Positions 37,361-47,070 of a DNA stretch of 64,000 nt are shown here, one piece after another. The translations under genes and the position numbers were made by a program. This DNA comes from Alphaproteobacteria bacterium. Its GTDB lineage: Bacteria; Pseudomonadota; Alphaproteobacteria; Micavibrionales; Micavibrionaceae. The stretch covers positions 186,001 to 250,000 of the forward strand of contig JAJFGU010000004.1 of the NCBI GenBank assembly GCA_021775955.1, written 5' to 3'. The first letter of the stretch is position 1, and each line of letters starts with the position of its first letter. The notes below the pieces were generated by a model. The model saw only the letters and a list, made by a program, of their open reading frames with translations. It was not told where the DNA came from and did no database searches.

Positions 37361-37923
37361 CTCGCTTTTTTCTTTTTAATATTTTCCCATGATTCATGGG
37401 TCACTTCCCACATTTCGGCACGGTTGACGCCATTATTATGCGGTAGGTCGATTTCTTCAAGAAAAACAGCGCCGGTTTTTTGCTTCACCCGGCGCGAAGC
37501 TTCATTGCCCATCACATTGCAAATCGTGAAGCGCTTCACACCCAGATCGCCAAACACAAATTCATGAACAGACATTAGCGCCTCGGTCATAAAGCCCTTG
37601 CCATGATATTCCTCGGATAACCAGAAACCACGATTGCCGTGACGGTCCGATGCCTCTTCCTGGAAATCAATAAAACCGATTGCTTCATCGGGACCGTCTT
37701 TGGGCACAATCACCCAGGCATGGCACTCGCCCGTTGCCATACGCGGCAGGATATTTTCCCGCAGGAAATACTCGGCCCCGTCATCCGGGTACGGCCAGGG
37801 AACCTGCGTGCCCAGATGTTGAATAATATTCCAGTTGTTGAAATGCTTTTGCATGGACGGCGCGTCCTCCATAACCGGCGGACGAACAATCAGGCGCTGC
37901 GTTTCGAAGGCGGGTGTGTTCAT
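37357..37923 (-). CDS. GNAT acetyltransferase, RimJ/RimL type (copy 1)
   Basis: 188 aa. Begins TQRLIVRPPVMEDAPSMQKHF; the acetyl-CoA loop is EEYHGKGFMTEA and the RimJ-like end is MGNEASRRVKQKTGA. The start at 37923 is chosen because homology with copy 2 begins there; the longer frame to 38043 adds a Cys-rich stretch not shared. It is the downstream member of a tandem pair. Confidence 0.87.
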   Translation of the reverse strand: MNTPAFETQRLIVRPPVMEDAPSMQKHFNNWNIIQHLGTQVPWPYPDDGAEYFLRENILPRMATGECHAWVIVPKDGPDEAIGFIDFQEEASDRHGNRGFWLSEEYHGKGFMTEALMSVHEFVFGDLGVKRFTICNVMGNEASRRVKQKTGAVFLEEIDLPHNNGVNRAEMWEVTHESWENIKKKKAS

Positions 37924-37976
37924 GGTGGAAATTTTACCACGAAGAGCGCAAAGACGCCACGCAGCACACGCATGCA

Positions 37977-38552
37977 CTACACAGGAGTGTTCATTTTTTC
38001 TGTACCCCTGATCTTCTCCCACGCTTCCCGCGTTACTTCCCACAACTCAGACTTAATTTGGCCATTGTTATGTTCTAGCTCCACAATTTTTAAAAATTTT
38101 GCCCCTGTTTTTTCTTTAACACGCCTTGATCCTTCGTTACCCAATGCATTAGTGACCACAATCTTTTTTACGCCACATTCAAAGAAAACATGATCATTTA
38201 CGGCAGAGACAGCTTCTGTCATTAGGCCGCGTTTATGATGTGGTTCCGCCAGCCAGAACCCTCTATCACTCTGCCCTTTCGATTCAAATGTAAAATCAAT
38301 CATGCCGATCGGTTCATCCGCATTATTCTTGAGTATTATAGCCCAGATATATGCCTCACCTGCTTCCATTCTCGGCAAAGCTTTCTCCCTGATAAAGATT
38401 TCAGCACCATCATCCGGATAAGGCCAGGGAACCTGCTTTGATAAATATTTTATAATCTCCCAGTTGTTAAAATGCTTCTGGATGGCCGGAGCATCATCCA
38501 GAGAAATAGGGCGCAAGATCAAACGATCTGTTTCCAAAACCGGTGTTTTCAT
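37977..38552 (-). CDS. GNAT acetyltransferase, RimJ/RimL type (copy 2)
   Basis: 191 aa, clearly paralogous to copy 1 across its length (shared PWPYPDDGAE, NNGxxxxELWEVT). The acetyl-CoA loop reads EPHHKRGLMTEA, so the first glycine of the QxxGxG/A motif is replaced by Lys. Substrate unknown. Its start codon is only 14 nt from the divergent pepN start, so their promoters must lie inside each other's coding regions. Confidence 0.87.
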   Translation of the reverse strand: MKTPVLETDRLILRPISLDDAPAIQKHFNNWEIIKYLSKQVPWPYPDDGAEIFIREKALPRMEAGEAYIWAIILKNNADEPIGMIDFTFESKGQSDRGFWLAEPHHKRGLMTEAVSAVNDHVFFECGVKKIVVTNALGNEGSRRVKEKTGAKFLKIVELEHNNGQIKSELWEVTREAWEKIRGTEKMNTPV

Positions 38553-38566
38553 GCATTGTATTATGT

Positions 38567-41233
38567 ATGAAAACCGAAACGCCGAAAACCATTTATCTCA
38601 AAGATTATAAGCCCCTTCCCTATAGCGTTCAGCATATCGATCTCAATTTCGATATTCACGAGGGCTATACGATTGTTGAGGCCAAGGCCCAATACAAGAT
38701 GCAGGAGCATTGCCGGGAGGATTTATTCCTGAACGGTGAAGGGCTCAATTTAATGGAGGTTAAGCTCGATGGCGAGGCGATAAAGGATTACCAGAGCGAC
38801 GAACACGGATTGACCCTGCCCTGCCCGCATAAGCCCGAATTCACGCTTGAGATCAAAACCCGCATCCACCCGGAGGAAAACACGAGGCTCGAGGGTCTTT
38901 ATAAATCCGGTGACACCTATTGCACCCAATGCGAGGCGGAAGGGTTTCGCTCCATCACCTATTACCCCGACCGCCCCGATGTCATGGCAACCTTCACCAC
39001 GCGCATCGAGGCCAGCAAGGAGCATTACCCGATCCTGCTTGGCAACGGCAACCGCCTGGATCATGGCGACGCAGAGCACGGAAGGCACTTCGCCACCTGG
39101 CATGACCCGTTCCCCAAGCCCTGCTACCTCTTTGCGCTGGTCGCCGGAAACCTCACACAGATTGAGGATGAATTTACCACCAAATCCGGCCGCAAGGTCG
39201 AGCTCTATATATATGTGCGTCCCGGCGATGAAGGCCAATGCGCCCACGCGATGGAATCCCTGAAAAAATCGATGAAGTGGGAGGAAGACGTTTACGGCCT
39301 CGAATATGACCTGGATCTGTTCAATATCGTCGCGGTCAGTGATTTCAACATGGGCGCGATGGAGAATAAATCGCTTAATATCTTCAACACCGCGCTGGTA
39401 CTGGCGCAGCAGGAAACCGCGACCGACAGTGATTTTATTCGCGTCGAGGGCGTGATCGCCCATGAATATTTCCACAACTGGAGCGGTAACCGGGTCACCT
39501 GCCGCGACTGGTTCCAGTTATCGCTCAAGGAAGGCCTCACCGTCTTCCGCGATCAGGAATTCTCCGCCGATATGAACTCGAGAAGCGTGCAGCGCATTGA
39601 CGATGTCGGTCATCTGCGCCGTTTTCAGTTTGCCGAAGATGGCGGCCCGATGTCCCACCCCATCCGCCCGGACAATTATATCGAGATCAATAATTTCTAC
39701 ACCATGACGGTCTACGAAAAGGGCGCGGAGGTCATCCGCATGATGAACACGATTTTGGGCCCGGAAAATTACCGCAAGGGCACAGATTTGTATTTCTCCC
39801 GCCATGACGGAGAGGCCGCCACCTGTGATGATTTCGTCAAAGCTCTGGAGGATGCATCCGGTGTTGATCTCTCACATTTTAAGCTCTGGTATAATCAGGC
39901 TGGCACGCCGCAGGTGCATTTCCGCGGCGTTTATAATGAAGACGCCAATAATTATGTCGTCGAGATGGAGCAAACCATCCCCGACACGCCGGGCCAGAAA
40001 AATAAAAAACCGATGCATATCCCGGTCAAAATCGGCCTGCTGAACGATAATGGCGACGATATAGACATCTCTCATTGCTTTCCCCGCGAAAGCGGGGGCC
40101 TTGGCCCTGAAAAAGATCCCCGCCTACGCGGGGAAAGCAGTTGTGTTCTGCATCTGACCGATGCCAAGCAATCCTTCATCCTTGATAATATCCCGTCAAA
40201 ACCCGTACCGTCGGTCCTGCGCAATTTCTCGGCTCCGGTAAGGCTGAATGCCGAACTGAGCGATGAAGAGCTGGCCTTCCTCATGGTCCATGATTCAGAT
40301 GGCTTTAACCGCTGGGAAGCCGGGCAGAGCTATTTCCTGCGCGTACTGAACGCCATGATCGATGAGAGCGCAGACGTACCCGCTGCATTTTTAGAGACAT
40401 ACGGCGATCTGCTGGAGCGCGCCCTTGATCCCTCCAGCGACAAGGCATTAATGGCGCGAGCCTTGAGTATCCCTGATATTCCACGCATAGCGCAGGAACG
40501 TAACATCGTCGATACGGACGCTATTTTTGAAGCCCGCCAAAATATACTGGACACGCTGGCGACTGAATGCGGCGATAAGCTTGAAGAGATTTACGCCGCC
40601 AACCGTACAAGCTCCGATTTCTCGATCACCCCCGAAGCCATGGGCCAGCGCGTGTTACAAAACACTGTGATGCTGATTAAGGCCAACAGGCGCAACGATG
40701 AAGACGCCGAGCGCGCCAAAAGCCATTATGACGCCGCCAATAACATGACCCACCGTATGGCGGCGCTGTACCTGGCTTGTGCGGTGGATCAGCCCGTCGG
40801 CGCGGAAATCGTGAACGATTTCCATGAGCGCTTCAAAAACTATCCCCTGGTGGTGGATAAGTGGTTCGCAGCGCAAGCACAAATCCCGTTTCCTAAGACA
40901 ATTCAGATTATTAAGAAGCTCAGACAACACTCTGATTTTAATATTAAAAACCCTAACCGTGTACGCTCACTGTACGCGAGTTTTGCGATGATGAACCCGG
41001 TCTGCTTTCATGCCGGGGATGGATCGGGGTATAACTTTTTGACAGATGCGGTGATCGAGCTCAACGAGATCAACCCGCAAATCGCGGCGCGTCTTTTAAC
41101 ACCGATGAAGGAATGGCGGCGTTATACCCCGGATCGGCAGGAAAAGATGAAATCCTCTTTAGAGCGCATACTGGAACAAAAGAAATTATCACCCGATGTC
41201 TTCGAAATCGTCAGCAAAACCCTCAAATCCTGA
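38567..41233 (+). CDS. pepN: Aminopeptidase N (M1 family)
   Basis: Zinc metallopeptidase, 888 aa, E. coli PepN type. Substrate motif GAMEN (FNMGAMENKSLNIF); zinc site HEYFH with the distal Glu in SLKEGLTVFRDQEF. A central region after HIPVKIGLL contains about 20 extra residues (near HCFPRESGG) encoded by a 64-bp palindromic repeat. The start at 38567 gives MKTETPKTIYLKDYKP, typical of the family; an earlier TTG is rejected. Confidence 0.95.
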   Translation: MKTETPKTIYLKDYKPLPYSVQHIDLNFDIHEGYTIVEAKAQYKMQEHCREDLFLNGEGLNLMEVKLDGEAIKDYQSDEHGLTLPCPHKPEFTLEIKTRIHPEENTRLEGLYKSGDTYCTQCEAEGFRSITYYPDRPDVMATFTTRIEASKEHYPILLGNGNRLDHGDAEHGRHFATWHDPFPKPCYLFALVAGNLTQIEDEFTTKSGRKVELYIYVRPGDEGQCAHAMESLKKSMKWEEDVYGLEYDLDLFNIVAVSDFNMGAMENKSLNIFNTALVLAQQETATDSDFIRVEGVIAHEYFHNWSGNRVTCRDWFQLSLKEGLTVFRDQEFSADMNSRSVQRIDDVGHLRRFQFAEDGGPMSHPIRPDNYIEINNFYTMTVYEKGAEVIRMMNTILGPENYRKGTDLYFSRHDGEAATCDDFVKALEDASGVDLSHFKLWYNQAGTPQVHFRGVYNEDANNYVVEMEQTIPDTPGQKNKKPMHIPVKIGLLNDNGDDIDISHCFPRESGGLGPEKDPRLRGESSCVLHLTDAKQSFILDNIPSKPVPSVLRNFSAPVRLNAELSDEELAFLMVHDSDGFNRWEAGQSYFLRVLNAMIDESADVPAAFLETYGDLLERALDPSSDKALMARALSIPDIPRIAQERNIVDTDAIFEARQNILDTLATECGDKLEEIYAANRTSSDFSITPEAMGQRVLQNTVMLIKANRRNDEDAERAKSHYDAANNMTHRMAALYLACAVDQPVGAEIVNDFHERFKNYPLVVDKWFAAQAQIPFPKTIQIIKKLRQHSDFNIKNPNRVRSLYASFAMMNPVCFHAGDGSGYNFLTDAVIELNEINPQIAARLLTPMKEWRRYTPDRQEKMKSSLERILEQKKLSPDVFEIVSKTLKS
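40076..40139. repeat. 64-bp palindromic repeat inside pepN
   Basis: Begins TGCTTTCCCCGCGAAAGCGG and ends ACGCGGGGAAAGCA. It aligns end to end with the intergenic copy at 28287 (same 64-bp length). The pepN frame stays open through it, and it falls between the HIPVKI strand and the LTDAKQSF strand, a surface loop in the family. Confidence 0.85.
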
Positions 41234-41948
41234 TTTCTCTCTGGAAGATATCTATGAAGGCCCCGTATGCGGCCTCGATGAGGTTGGGCGCGGACCGCTG
41301 GCCGGGCCGGTTGTGGCGGCGTGTGTTTATATCCCTGAAGAAAAGCGCGGGCTGGATTTCGTCCCTGATATCCGCGACAGCAAAAAACTCAGCACCAAAA
41401 AGCTCGAATACCTGTTTGAGCAGATATCAGAGCATTTCACCTTCGGGATCGCTGAAATTTCTCCGCAGAAAATCGATGAAATTAATATTCTTCAGGCGAG
41501 CTTAAAGGCGATGGAGAACGCCTATTCTTCTATGTCATCTCGACCGACCGAAGGGAGTGGAGAGATCTCCCGTAATTTCATGAGATCCCTCGACTACGCT
41601 CGGGATGACAAATATGTAATGAATGACATGCTGGCGTTAATCGACGGCAATCACATTCCCAAGAACCTGCCCTGCCCGGCGCAGGCTATCATCAAGGGTG
41701 ATAGTAAATCCGTCTCAATCGCAGCCGCCTCTATCTTGGCCAAAGTCACCCGCGACCGGCTCATGACCAGGCTGGCACAAGACCACCCGCATTATGGCTG
41801 GGAGCGCAATGTCGGCTATCCCTCGCGTGAGCATCTTGATGCCATCGATGCACACGGCATCACGCCCCATCACCGCCGCAGCTACGCCCCGGTTCGAAAT
41901 TTTATTGAATTCGGCGCAACCAAGACTCAGCGCGCCTTAGCCGTCTAA
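41196..41948 (+). CDS. rnhB: Ribonuclease HII with inserted repeat
   Basis: Removes RNA from RNA-DNA hybrids, 250 aa. Catalytic segments GLDEVGRGPLAGPV, RDSKKLS, LALIDGNHIP and KGDSKSVSIAAASILAKVTRD are intact. Residues about 113-138 are translated from a 78-bp palindromic repeat, lengthening the protein from the usual ~210-220. The start at 41196 overlaps pepN by 38 nt. It lies directly upstream of ccrM, a common alphaproteobacterial order. Confidence 0.95.
   Translation: MSSKSSAKPSNPDFSLEDIYEGPVCGLDEVGRGPLAGPVVAACVYIPEEKRGLDFVPDIRDSKKLSTKKLEYLFEQISEHFTFGIAEISPQKIDEINILQASLKAMENAYSSMSSRPTEGSGEISRNFMRSLDYARDDKYVMNDMLALIDGNHIPKNLPCPAQAIIKGDSKSVSIAAASILAKVTRDRLMTRLAQDHPHYGWERNVGYPSREHLDAIDAHGITPHHRRSYAPVRNFIEFGATKTQRALAV
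41533..41610. repeat. 78-bp palindromic repeat in frame within rnhB
   Basis: Begins TGTCATCTCGACCGACC and ends CGCTCGGGATGACA; inner arms GAGATCTCCCG and ATGAGATCCC also face each other. 78 bp equals 26 codons, so the rnhB frame is kept. It lies between the QASLKAMENAYSS helix and the LALIDGN active-site strand. Confidence 0.85.
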
Positions 41949-41954
41949 AGCACT

Positions 41955-43144
<1,190 letters not shown>

Positions 43145-43146
43145 AA

Positions 43147-44064
43147 TTATTCCTGCTTCGCCTCTGCCTTTTCCTCTTTAGCTTCTTCCTGCTTCTGAAA
43201 CTTTTCTACAAGAGCGTCTTTGCCTTTAGCAGATTTTTTCCTGCGTCTGAAACTTTCGGAATGAAGCAGCAAGGTCCTTTCCTGATCAGCATAGACATCA
43301 TAGCCCTCAAGGACCCCCATGACATCAGCACGATCTATGCCCTCCGGTGTTTGGCTGTCCCCCTGATAAGAGAAGAGTTTAACCTTCATAACGACATATA
43401 TGTTGCGGGAATCATATAAAAATTCCTTGGTCTGTTTGTGCTTGGGAAGCGATTTAAAGAAAAGTTCTTTGGAAGCAATATATTTCTTTGCAGTCTCAGG
43501 CTCTACCGGCAAAAACAACATACTGAAAGGCCTGGTAAGCTCAATCACCAGAACCTTTGGATAATGTGCAATATTGTCCCTTCTTCCGCATATGGCATGA
43601 AGCGCATTGGCCGCAAACATCTCAAAGCGCCTTGTACTGTATATTTTATGCTTATCGAGAACATCAAAGCCTTCACGCCTAAAGTCGTAGTCTTTGACTT
43701 TCAGAGCCTGCACAAACTCAAAGCGCAGTGGAAAGCTGGAAATATTTTGCCTGATAAAATCTTTGCCGGATTCACGGATGCTTTGCCATTCAAATTCCTG
43801 AGAGGCAAAGCTCTGATATATGTCGCATTCATTGATGAATAAAAAATTATCGACGGCCTCGTCGTTACCAAGTTTATGTTTTCCAACCGCCCAGTAAAGA
43901 TGGGATAAATTTTCAACTGTGATTTTCTGATAGGCGCTATTGTTTTTCTTAGGCTCCTCCTCTTTGCTTTCTTCTGCATGCAAAGACGTGCCGCCGCCAC
44001 CAAATACAAGGAAGAGCGCGAATAATACGATTATCTGGAGATATTTTAATTTAAACATGGCCAC
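43147..44064 (-). CDS. Hypothetical secreted protein, 305 aa
   Basis: Family not recognised. The N-terminal signal peptide ends near SLHAEES. A mixed alpha/beta domain with EFVQALKVKDYDFRREGFDV and RPFSMLFLPVEPETAKKYI follows. The last 40 residues are Lys/Glu/Ala-rich (KQEEAKEEKAEAK), likely a disordered or coiled-coil tail. Cys residues (INECDIY, AICGRR) might form a disulfide. Convergent with ccrM, 2 nt apart. Confidence 0.6.
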   Translation of the reverse strand: MAMFKLKYLQIIVLFALFLVFGGGGTSLHAEESKEEEPKKNNSAYQKITVENLSHLYWAVGKHKLGNDEAVDNFLFINECDIYQSFASQEFEWQSIRESGKDFIRQNISSFPLRFEFVQALKVKDYDFRREGFDVLDKHKIYSTRRFEMFAANALHAICGRRDNIAHYPKVLVIELTRPFSMLFLPVEPETAKKYIASKELFFKSLPKHKQTKEFLYDSRNIYVVMKVKLFSYQGDSQTPEGIDRADVMGVLEGYDVYADQERTLLLHSESFRRRKKSAKGKDALVEKFQKQEEAKEEKAEAKQE

Positions 44065-44110
44065 CCTTTACAGTCTTTAATTGTAAAGCTTTAGGGCCAA
44101 ATCTGCAACT

Positions 44111-45193
44111 TCATGCCATCAATTTGACAGCCTTGCCAAACAGTGTTGGAAAGCCTGTATCTTCCAGTTTATCCCTGTGACACCAGAAGTACGCATCATT
44201 GGAGACATCTTTGCCCTCATATATGGAGGTTTGAATAGAAAGCTTTAGATCAAAATGAGTAAAACTATGGTGAATATTTTGTTTCATTGTTTTGAGCTTT
44301 AAGTTCCGTACAACATCCAAATGTTCGGGCTTCCGCCTGCCCTCAATCCAATCTGATGTCGGCAAGCCGACCATACCGCCCAACATGCCTTTGGATGGTC
44401 TGCGGTGAAGCAAAACCCGCCCACTCTTATCCTCTATCCAGTAAACAAAGCCGATCTTTTGCGGCTTGTCTTTCTTAAACGCCCTAACGGGCAGCTCTTG
44501 CGCAATTCCCTGTGCCCTGCCCTGACAGTTCCCGGATAAAGGACAAAGCCCGCATTTCGGTGATTGTACCGTGCAAATTCCAGCACCAAGATCCATTAAC
44601 CCTTGTGCGTAATCACCCGGCCTTGATGTCTGGTCTTCAGACAACGCTCCCGCCAATTCCTTCAATTGTTTCTTCGCGGCCGGTAATGGCGCGCGCAGCG
44701 CAAAAAACCGCGCCATCACCCGCTCAATATTACCGTCGACAACCACAGCCGGTTTATCAAAAGCAATCGAGGCAATCGCTGCGCTGGTATAATCTCCAAT
44801 CCCGGGTAGTTTTTTAAGCTCCGCTTGGTCCTGCGGGAAAACCCCGCTCAGATCATTGGCCACGATCCCGGCGCATTCATGCAGATTACGGGCGCGCGCA
44901 TAATAACCAAGCCCGGCCCAGGCGCTCATTACATCCTCGCGCCCGGCATCGGCCAAAGACTGCACATCCGGCCATGTTTCAATGAATTTGGTAAAATAGG
45001 GAATAACCGCGCCCACAGTCGTTTGTTGAAGCATAATCTCAGACAACCACACATGATAGGCTTGCGCTTTTTGACCTTTCACCGCCCGCCATGGCAAAAT
45101 ACGGGCGTGCCGGTCATACCAGTTTAAAACTTGTCCACGAAATTCCTGAACAAAGTCTTCGCTACTCTTGTTGTTACCCTGTAAACTTGCCAT
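44111..45193 (-). CDS. mutY: A/G-specific adenine DNA glycosylase MutY
   Basis: Removes A opposite 8-oxoG, 360 aa. The helix-hairpin-helix LPGIGDYTSAAIASIAF is followed by catalytic Asp in VVVDGNIERV. The iron-sulfur cysteines C-x6-C-x2-C-x5-C are intact (CTVQSPKCGLCPLSGNC). A C-terminal NUDIX-like 8-oxoG recognition domain is present (VLLHRRPSKGMLGGMVGLP). Divergent from the DUF721 gene with 29 nt between. Confidence 0.95.
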   Translation of the reverse strand: MASLQGNNKSSEDFVQEFRGQVLNWYDRHARILPWRAVKGQKAQAYHVWLSEIMLQQTTVGAVIPYFTKFIETWPDVQSLADAGREDVMSAWAGLGYYARARNLHECAGIVANDLSGVFPQDQAELKKLPGIGDYTSAAIASIAFDKPAVVVDGNIERVMARFFALRAPLPAAKKQLKELAGALSEDQTSRPGDYAQGLMDLGAGICTVQSPKCGLCPLSGNCQGRAQGIAQELPVRAFKKDKPQKIGFVYWIEDKSGRVLLHRRPSKGMLGGMVGLPTSDWIEGRRKPEHLDVVRNLKLKTMKQNIHHSFTHFDLKLSIQTSIYEGKDVSNDAYFWCHRDKLEDTGFPTLFGKAVKLMA

Positions 45194-45222
45194 CCTCTTT
45201 GATTATCAAACCAGAGAATATT

Positions 45223-45690
45223 ATGCGACCAATTTCCGAAGCGACCAGCCGCGTTACATCTAAGAATTTCAGCCGTAAATACATTTCAATCGGCAGAATA
45301 GTAAAGCATTGGGAAGAAATCATCGGCGCTGATCTGGCGCGCAAGGCCCAGCCCTTAAAGCTGCATTACCAAAAGCGGCTAAAAAACCAAAAACCCTCCG
45401 CCACGCTGGATATAGCCACAACCAGTGCTGATGCCACGCTTTTGCATTACCAAAAAGACCTTATTCTGGAGCGCATCAATCAGATTTTTGGCGAGCGCTG
45501 GATTACCGGCATTCGCTTTATCGCTGTACCGGCCAACATCTCCGCTAAAAAGGGCAGAAAACCGCAAACCCCCTTGACGGAAGGTCAAAAAAATCATCTA
45601 TCCACTATGCTGGATAATATTGAAGATACGGATATACGTTATAAACTCGAAAATCTCGGACAGGCGATTTTAATGGAAGACAAAACATGA
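45223..45690 (+). CDS. dciA: DUF721 protein (DciA-like helicase loader)
   Basis: 155 aa. The IVKHWEEIIGADLARKAQPL start and the QKDLILERINQIFGE segment mark the DUF721/DciA family, whose members act as replicative helicase operators where DnaC is absent. The mutY neighbour is the usual context in alphaproteobacteria. ATG at 45223 is used; the longer frame from 45091 runs into mutY. Its stop overlaps efp by 4 nt. Confidence 0.75.
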   Translation: MRPISEATSRVTSKNFSRKYISIGRIVKHWEEIIGADLARKAQPLKLHYQKRLKNQKPSATLDIATTSADATLLHYQKDLILERINQIFGERWITGIRFIAVPANISAKKGRKPQTPLTEGQKNHLSTMLDNIEDTDIRYKLENLGQAILMEDKT

Positions 45691-46253
45691 AAGTGAACGC
45701 CATCACCTTAAGGGCCGGAAATGTCATTGAATATAATGGCAAGCTCTGCGTTGTGGTGAAGAACGAAATTTCATCACCCGGCAAGGGTGCTTCGGTGGCG
45801 CAGGTCGAGATGCGCGATATCCTGACCGGCAATAAGGACAATGTTCGCTTCCGCACCCAGGAAACCGTAGAGCGCATCCGTCTGGATCAGGAGAATTACC
45901 AGTTTCTGTTTGCTGAAGGTGATGAATATACTTTCATGCATCAGGAAAACTATGAGCAGGTGGCAATTTCCAAGGAACTGATCGGCTCCCCTGCCGCTTA
46001 TTTACAGGAAGGCATGATTGTTGAAATTGAATCCTACGAAGGCCAGACTCTGGGCGTAACCCTGCCGGCTAACGTAACTTTGGAAATCGTTGAAGCCGAA
46101 CCTGTTGTTAAGGGCCAGACCGCAACCACATCCTACAAACCGGCTGTTCTTGAAAATGGTACAAAAGTCATGGTGCCTCCACATATTGAATCCGGCACGC
46201 GCATTGTCGTCAAAACCGAAGACGGCAGCTATGTCGAGAGGGCGAAAGATTAA
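45687..46253 (+). CDS. efp: Elongation factor P
   Basis: Relieves ribosome stalling at polyproline, 188 aa. Three beta-barrel domains; the modification loop is SSPGKGAS with K33 at the tip, so Lys-type modification is possible. The GTRIVVKTEDGSYVERAKD end is typical. Starts inside the dciA stop (ATGA). Confidence 0.95.
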   Translation: MKVNAITLRAGNVIEYNGKLCVVVKNEISSPGKGASVAQVEMRDILTGNKDNVRFRTQETVERIRLDQENYQFLFAEGDEYTFMHQENYEQVAISKELIGSPAAYLQEGMIVEIESYEGQTLGVTLPANVTLEIVEAEPVVKGQTATTSYKPAVLENGTKVMVPPHIESGTRIVVKTEDGSYVERAKD

Positions 46254-46255
46254 TC

Positions 46256-47050
46256 ATGGTCAAAACAACCCCCATTATGAACACAATGATCCGCGCCGCA
46301 GAAAAAGCAGCGCGCTCGCTTGTGCGCGACTTCGGTGAGGTCGAGCAGTTACAGGTCTCCAAAAAAGGTCCTGGTAATTTTGTGTCTGCCGCCGATCATC
46401 GCGCCGAGGAAATTATCTTTGAAGAGCTCAAAAAAGCCCGCCCCGACAACAGCTTCCTGATGGAAGAAAGCGGCGAGGTCATAGGCAAGGACCCGGACAC
46501 CGTCTGGATTATTGACCCCTTGGACGGTACGAACAACTTCCTGCACGGCATTCCGCATTGGTGCATCTCCATCGGACTGCAGGAAAAAGGTGAATTAACT
46601 GCTGGCCTTATATACGACCCGCTCAAAGATGAAATCTTCACGGCCGAGAAAAACCAGGGCGCGTTTATGCGCCGCAAGCGCCTGCGGGTATCCGGTCGCA
46701 CCGACCCGAGCATGGCCACCATCGCCACAGGGGCCCCGCGCGCTTCTCAGGCACAAAGGGATCAATACCTCAAAGAATACGAAGCCGCGCTTGGCTTTGC
46801 TCCGTGCCTGCGGCGTTTTGGCGCGGCAGCGCTCGATCTGGCCTATGTTGCCGCCGGACGCTACGAAGCGTTCTGGGAGCGCGACCTTAATAGCTGGGAT
46901 GTCGCCGCCGGTATCCTGATTGTAAAAGAAGCCGGAGGCTTTGTCTGCGATCTCAACGATCACAAAGACGGGCCTTTAAAAACCGGAAATATCATGGCCG
47001 CAAATGAAGGGCTTTTTGAACCGTTCAAAAAAGTGCTAAAAGCTGTATAA
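46256..47050 (+). CDS. suhB: Inositol-1-monophosphatase family (SuhB)
   Basis: 264-aa Mg2+-dependent phosphatase. Metal-binding motifs are MEESGE, IIDPLDGTNNFLHG and NSWDVAAG. SuhB members also act in rRNA antitermination. It is 2 nt after efp. Confidence 0.94.
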   Translation: MVKTTPIMNTMIRAAEKAARSLVRDFGEVEQLQVSKKGPGNFVSAADHRAEEIIFEELKKARPDNSFLMEESGEVIGKDPDTVWIIDPLDGTNNFLHGIPHWCISIGLQEKGELTAGLIYDPLKDEIFTAEKNQGAFMRRKRLRVSGRTDPSMATIATGAPRASQAQRDQYLKEYEAALGFAPCLRRFGAAALDLAYVAAGRYEAFWERDLNSWDVAAGILIVKEAGGFVCDLNDHKDGPLKTGNIMAANEGLFEPFKKVLKAV

Positions 47051-47070
47051 CAACAAACAGCTTCAGAGAA

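Noticed and set aside
40076-41610. Mobile element with transposase
   Set aside because: The repeats in pepN and rnhB are short palindromes with no coding capacity and no clear target-site duplications; no transposase is present.
44066-44088. CTTTACA/TGTAAAG inverted repeat between mutY and the secreted-protein gene
   Set aside because: Seven-base arms with a 9-nt loop and no T-tract; too weak to call a terminator or operator.
45091-45222. N-terminal extension of the DUF721 gene
   Set aside because: It reads through the start of divergent mutY and is unlike the family.
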